NCBI GenBank assembly: GCA_947177395.1
Contig: CAMWUI010000002.1
Location: 62,001 to 126,000, forward strand
DNA length: 64,000 nucleotides
Source: an uncultured Paraprevotella sp.
GTDB taxonomy: Bacteria; Bacteroidota; Bacteroidia; Bacteroidales; Bacteroidaceae
Reading direction: 5' to 3'
The notes beneath the pieces were generated by a model, which searched no databases, was not told where the DNA came from, and was given only the letters and a program-made list of their open reading frames with translations. The position numbers and the translations under genes were made by a program. Of the stretch, positions 61,260 to 64,000 are shown in pieces (position 1 is the first letter of the stretch; every line of letters starts with the position of its first letter).

Positions 61260-62240
61260 ATGACGGAAAAGTACAAGTTGACCGATCACATGAGCGATAT
61301 TATCAGCGACGATTATCGTTTGCTGCAGGTGATTAGCCGGTTTGGTCTGACGCTGGGATTTGGCGAGCAGACGGTTGCTGCGGCTTGTGAGGCGTGCGGA
61401 GTGGATGCCGGAACTTTTCTGGCGGTTGTCGGCTTCATCAGGTCCAACGGTCGGGTGAATATCGGTGATATGGTGGAAACATTGTCGGTGGAGGCGCTGG
61501 TCAAGTACTTGCAGAACTCACACTCTTACTTTGTGGATTTCCGGTTGCCTTCCATTCGTCGGAAACTGATAGAATCCATCGATTGTTCGGCCCGTAACCA
61601 GATAGCGTTCCTTATCCTGAAGTTTTATGATGAGTTTGCGGCGGAGGTGGGCCGTCACATGGAATATGAGAATAAATACATCCATTCCTATGTCGACGGC
61701 TTGTTGGCGGGTAAAGTGCCCGATCAGTCGGTGAACATATACACGCTGGTCCACCAGCACCATGACAACCACGCTTCGATCGAGAAAAGCCTTGCGGAGC
61801 TGAAGAGCATCATCATCAAGTATTATCCCAGCGACAGCAACAGTTCGCTGCTCAATGACGTGCTGATGGACCTGTATATCACGGAGGAAGATTTGTTCAG
61901 CCATTGCCACATGGAGGATACGTTGTTCGCCGAGGCGGTTCACCAGTTGGAAGAAGAATGCCAGCGCAAAGCCGAGATGGAACAAATGACGGAGGACGAG
62001 AACAATGTGACTGACAATGCGAATGCAGGCGGGCTGAGTGACAGGGAACGTGAGGTGATCGTGTGTGTGGTGAAAGGCATGTCCAACAAGGAGATTGCGG
62101 AGCAGTTGTTTATTTCGGTCAACACGGTGATGACCCACAGACGCAATATCAGCAGGAAGTTGCAGATTCATTCTCCGGCGGGGCTTACCATCTATGCCAT
62201 TGTGAACGGTCTGATTGCTCTGGACGAAATAAAATTGTAA
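61260..62240 (+). CDS. Hemerythrin-domain LuxR-type transcription regulator
   Basis: A 326-residue regulator with two parts. Residues about 1-235 resemble a hemerythrin/RIC-type iron protein: an N-terminal DUF542-like segment (LGFGEQTVAAACEACGVD), then His88, HMEYE (His133, Glu137), HQHHDNH (165-171) and HCHMED (His215, Asp220), a set of ligands suited to a diiron centre. Residues 259-322 are a LuxR/FixJ helix-turn-helix (LSDREREVIVCVVKGMSNKEIAEQLFISVNTV). The combination suggests oxygen, nitric oxide or redox sensing by a diiron site coupled to DNA binding. The start at 61260 is preferred to a TTG 20 codons upstream. It is followed by a LOG-family gene after 16 bases. Confidence 0.85.
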   Translation: MTEKYKLTDHMSDIISDDYRLLQVISRFGLTLGFGEQTVAAACEACGVDAGTFLAVVGFIRSNGRVNIGDMVETLSVEALVKYLQNSHSYFVDFRLPSIRRKLIESIDCSARNQIAFLILKFYDEFAAEVGRHMEYENKYIHSYVDGLLAGKVPDQSVNIYTLVHQHHDNHASIEKSLAELKSIIIKYYPSDSNSSLLNDVLMDLYITEEDLFSHCHMEDTLFAEAVHQLEEECQRKAEMEQMTEDENNVTDNANAGGLSDREREVIVCVVKGMSNKEIAEQLFISVNTVMTHRRNISRKLQIHSPAGLTIYAIVNGLIALDEIKL

Positions 62241-62256
62241 TTTGTATAATTCCGGA

Positions 62257-62799
62257 ATGAGTGTGATGAAACGTATCGGTGTTTTTTGTTCGGCTTCCGA
62301 TAAACTGGATGCCTGTTACTACGAGAGTGCTGTCAAGGTGGGTCGTTGGTTAGGCGAACATGACAAGGTATTGGTATACGGCGGAGCCAACTCCGGTATT
62401 ATGGAGCATCTGGCCCGCGGTGTGAAGGAAGCCGGCGGATATGTGGTCGGTGTGATACCAGCCATTCTGGAGGAACGGCGCAGAGTCAGCCGTTGGGTGG
62501 ATGAGGCTTTGCCCTGCAACGACCTGAACGACAGGAAGGCGTTGATGGTGGAGCAAAGTGACATACTGATGGCTCTTCCGGGCGGCGTGGGGACGTTGGA
62601 CGAGATATTTACGGTGTTGGCGGCCCATTCCATCGGTTATCATCACAAAAAAGTGATACTTTTCAATGAAAATGGTTTTTGGGATGATTTGTTGCGGATG
62701 CTGGATGTGATGGACGGCAAATGTTTCATGAACACTCCGTTGTCAAACAGTCTGTCGGTCGTTCATTCGTTATCCGAACTGGCCGGACAATTGGCCTGA
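62257..62799 (+). CDS. LOG-family (TIGR00730) Rossmann-fold protein
   Basis: A 180-residue Lonely-guy-type protein. The signature PGGVGTLDEIF (the PGGxGTxxE motif) and the GANSGIMEHLARGVKEAGG segment are intact. Characterised members hydrolyse cytokinin riboside 5'-monophosphate or other nucleoside monophosphates to the base and ribose 5-phosphate; the bacterial substrate is often AMP-like. ATG codons at 62257 and 62266 are both possible. It lies 16 bases after the hemerythrin-LuxR gene and is likely co-transcribed; it converges on the sugar kinase gene. Confidence 0.9.
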   Translation: MSVMKRIGVFCSASDKLDACYYESAVKVGRWLGEHDKVLVYGGANSGIMEHLARGVKEAGGYVVGVIPAILEERRRVSRWVDEALPCNDLNDRKALMVEQSDILMALPGGVGTLDEIFTVLAAHSIGYHHKKVILFNENGFWDDLLRMLDVMDGKCFMNTPLSNSLSVVHSLSELAGQLA

Positions 62800-62805
62800 C
62801 GCTTT

Positions 62806-63759
62806 TCAGGCTTTGTTCAGCCCGAGTTCTTCGTTCAGGCGTTTTCCCAATTCTATGTCGATACTGTTGTTGAGGCTGGCACAGACATTCGTCGCAAAGC
62901 ATTGGCCGTAGTTTATAAGGATGTTCCATTGCTCCTCGGAGAGCGTGCCGAGTGTGCCTTTTGTTATGCGTTCGCGGAACAGCCCGTATATGAATCCGGC
63001 GTTGAAGTTGTCTCCGGCTCCTACCGTGCTGACGGATTCGACGGGGCGGACGGGAATTTCATAAGTGCCTGCGGGCGTGCAGACCGTGGTAGGACGGTTG
63101 CCGTCGGTATATATGAATGACGGGCAGAAAGGTGCTATCTGTTCCCGGTAGATACGGCCGATATCGTCTGTGCCGAACATAATCCGGCAGTCTTCGGAAG
63201 AGCCGCGCACCACGTCGCTCAGGCGGAAGTTCTCCCGGATGGCAGGCATCAGTTCGTCCAGTTCGTGCCGGTGGCTGCTGCGGAAATTCACGTCGTAATA
63301 TAGGATGGCGTTGTGGTCCCTCGCCTTGTTGAGCAAAGCCCGTACCTGGTCGCGTGTGTCTGCGTTGATGGCATAATAGGAACCGAATACGACGACGTCG
63401 TCTGCGGCGATGGCCGGAGAACCGTTTTGTTCGAAAGGGCGGGGCTGCTGTTTGAAAAACAAGTAGTCGGCATCGTTCTTCTCGTCGAGGTAAGCCAAGG
63501 AGACAGAAGCGCGGCCGCCGGGGCGTGCGAACATATATTCCGTGTGTACGCCGTTGTCTTGCAGAAACTTTATAATCTGTCGCCCGACCCGGTCGTCACC
63601 GGTTTCTCCCACGAACCACACCGGCAGGCCTGCCCGGCTCATGGATATGACACTGTTGTATGCCGAACCGCCCGGAACGGCGGCAACGGGCTGTTCCCCG
63701 CGGAAGACGATATCCAGGATGGTTTCCCCTGTACCGATGACTTTGCGTTTGTTTTCCAT
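62806..63759 (-). CDS. PfkB-family carbohydrate kinase
   Basis: A 317-residue sugar kinase of the ribokinase/PfkB family. The first signature is GGSAYNSVISMSRAG (residues about 31-45) and the second, with the catalytic aspartate, is VSTVGAGDNFNAGFIYGL near 252-269. The sequence most resembles the fructokinase branch, but the substrate is not determined. A TAAGTTTG box lies 22 bases upstream of the ATG. It is monocistronic, divergent from the helicase gene, and ends 6 bases from the LOG-family stop. Confidence 0.9.
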   Translation of the reverse strand: MENKRKVIGTGETILDIVFRGEQPVAAVPGGSAYNSVISMSRAGLPVWFVGETGDDRVGRQIIKFLQDNGVHTEYMFARPGGRASVSLAYLDEKNDADYLFFKQQPRPFEQNGSPAIAADDVVVFGSYYAINADTRDQVRALLNKARDHNAILYYDVNFRSSHRHELDELMPAIRENFRLSDVVRGSSEDCRIMFGTDDIGRIYREQIAPFCPSFIYTDGNRPTTVCTPAGTYEIPVRPVESVSTVGAGDNFNAGFIYGLFRERITKGTLGTLSEEQWNILINYGQCFATNVCASLNNSIDIELGKRLNEELGLNKA

Positions 63760-63781
63760 GGATAGGATTTGTTTTTGGTTG

Positions 63782-63789
63782 CAAACTTA
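63782..63789 (-). promoter_or_regulatory. -7 box for the PfkB kinase gene
   Basis: On the minus strand this reads TAAGTTTG, 22 bases upstream of the ATG at 63759. Confidence 0.5.
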
Positions 63790-63850
63790 CGATAAAAATC
63801 GAAAAAAGGCTATGCCCCGGACGGATTATCCGTTATATTTTTCTACCTTT

Positions 63851-64000
63851 ATGCCGAATTTAAACGTATATATATTGAAAACATTTGAAGAGCTTGGTGT
63901 TTCTTCGGAGATCAGACAAGCTATTGATGAGCTGGGATATGAGCATCCTATGCCGGTGCAGGAGCAAGTGATTCCTTTTTTATTGGGTGAGAACAACGAT
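63851..64000 (+). CDS. DEAD-box RNA helicase, 3' partial
   Basis: The first 50 codons of a gene that runs off the window. KTFEELGVSSEIRQAIDELG followed by YEHPMPVQEQVIPFLLGENND is the Q motif region of DEAD-box helicases, which unwind RNA duplexes with ATP. The ATG at 63851 opens the frame; a TTG at 63875 gives the start (KTFEELGV) I recall for Bacteroides homologues and may be the true one, because a TACCTTTA box at 63844-63851 overlaps the ATG. The motor domains lie outside the window. Confidence 0.8.
   Translation, partial: MPNLNVYILKTFEELGVSSEIRQAIDELGYEHPMPVQEQVIPFLLGENND

Overview
The window looks like a chromosomal segment of a gut Bacteroidales bacterium, most likely Bacteroidaceae. 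The signs are: several gene starts preceded by TAnnTTTG boxes, the Bacteroidetes -7 element; a fumarate reductase operon in the order frdC-frdA-frdB; a FeoA-FeoB fusion; a PorZ homologue; families mostly confined to Bacteroidetes (DUF4294, DUF6078, DUF2851); and surface proteins ending in a YDLxGR...GxYIxxGKK tail. No rRNA, tRNA, CRISPR array, integrase or transposase was found. The genus call is inference.

Layout. 1-2.4 kb: end of a DUF4294 gene, an RNA methyltransferase and nadA. 2.4-4.3 kb: an array of 23-bp repeats, then a BspA-like leucine-rich-repeat protein flanked by a perfect 41-bp direct repeat. 4.3-12.2 kb: a minus-strand run of leuS, YitT-like protein, rdgB, porZ and an acyltransferase. 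12.2-21.4 kb: flavin reductase, a lone ABC ATPase, mutS, two glycoside hydrolases (GH16, GH43), lgt and ychF. 21.5-26.1 kb: a 1497-residue rhamnogalacturonan-lyase-like protein fused to autotransporter-type repeats. 26-37 kb: polA, a polyprenyl synthetase, deoC-mazG-like-dtd, an MNT/HEPN toxin-antitoxin pair on the opposite strand, uvrC, apt, a parS-like site and mnmG. 37-41.4 kb: frdCAB and a beta-carbonic anhydrase. 41.7-48.2 kb: a 2087-residue surface protein with a recent internal 1.8-kb duplication, followed by a small acidic protein. 48.3-52.2 kb: DUF6078, a second copy of the 23-bp repeat element, dprA, a thioesterase and DUF2851. 52.3-56 kb: dapB, lepB, a lepB paralogue without its catalytic dyad, and a WbqC-family gene. 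56-64 kb: an M16 peptidase, feoB, a Rid/chorismatase-like enzyme with an attenuator-like leader, a hemerythrin-LuxR regulator, a LOG-family protein, a sugar kinase and the start of a DEAD-box helicase.

Themes. Most of the window is housekeeping: DNA repair and replication (mutS, polA, uvrC, dprA), tRNA and nucleotide quality control (leuS, mnmG, dtd, rdgB, MazG-like), envelope maturation (lgt, lepB, porZ) and anaerobic respiration (frd). The accessory layer is extracellular: three large or medium exported proteins sharing one C-terminal motif, plus two carbohydrate-active enzymes. The observations most worth following are the pair of homologous TGTACA repeat elements, the 14-cysteine tail on FrdC, the mosaic duplication in the giant surface protein, the dead signal-peptidase paralogue, the hemerythrin-LuxR fusion and the chorismatase-like leader.
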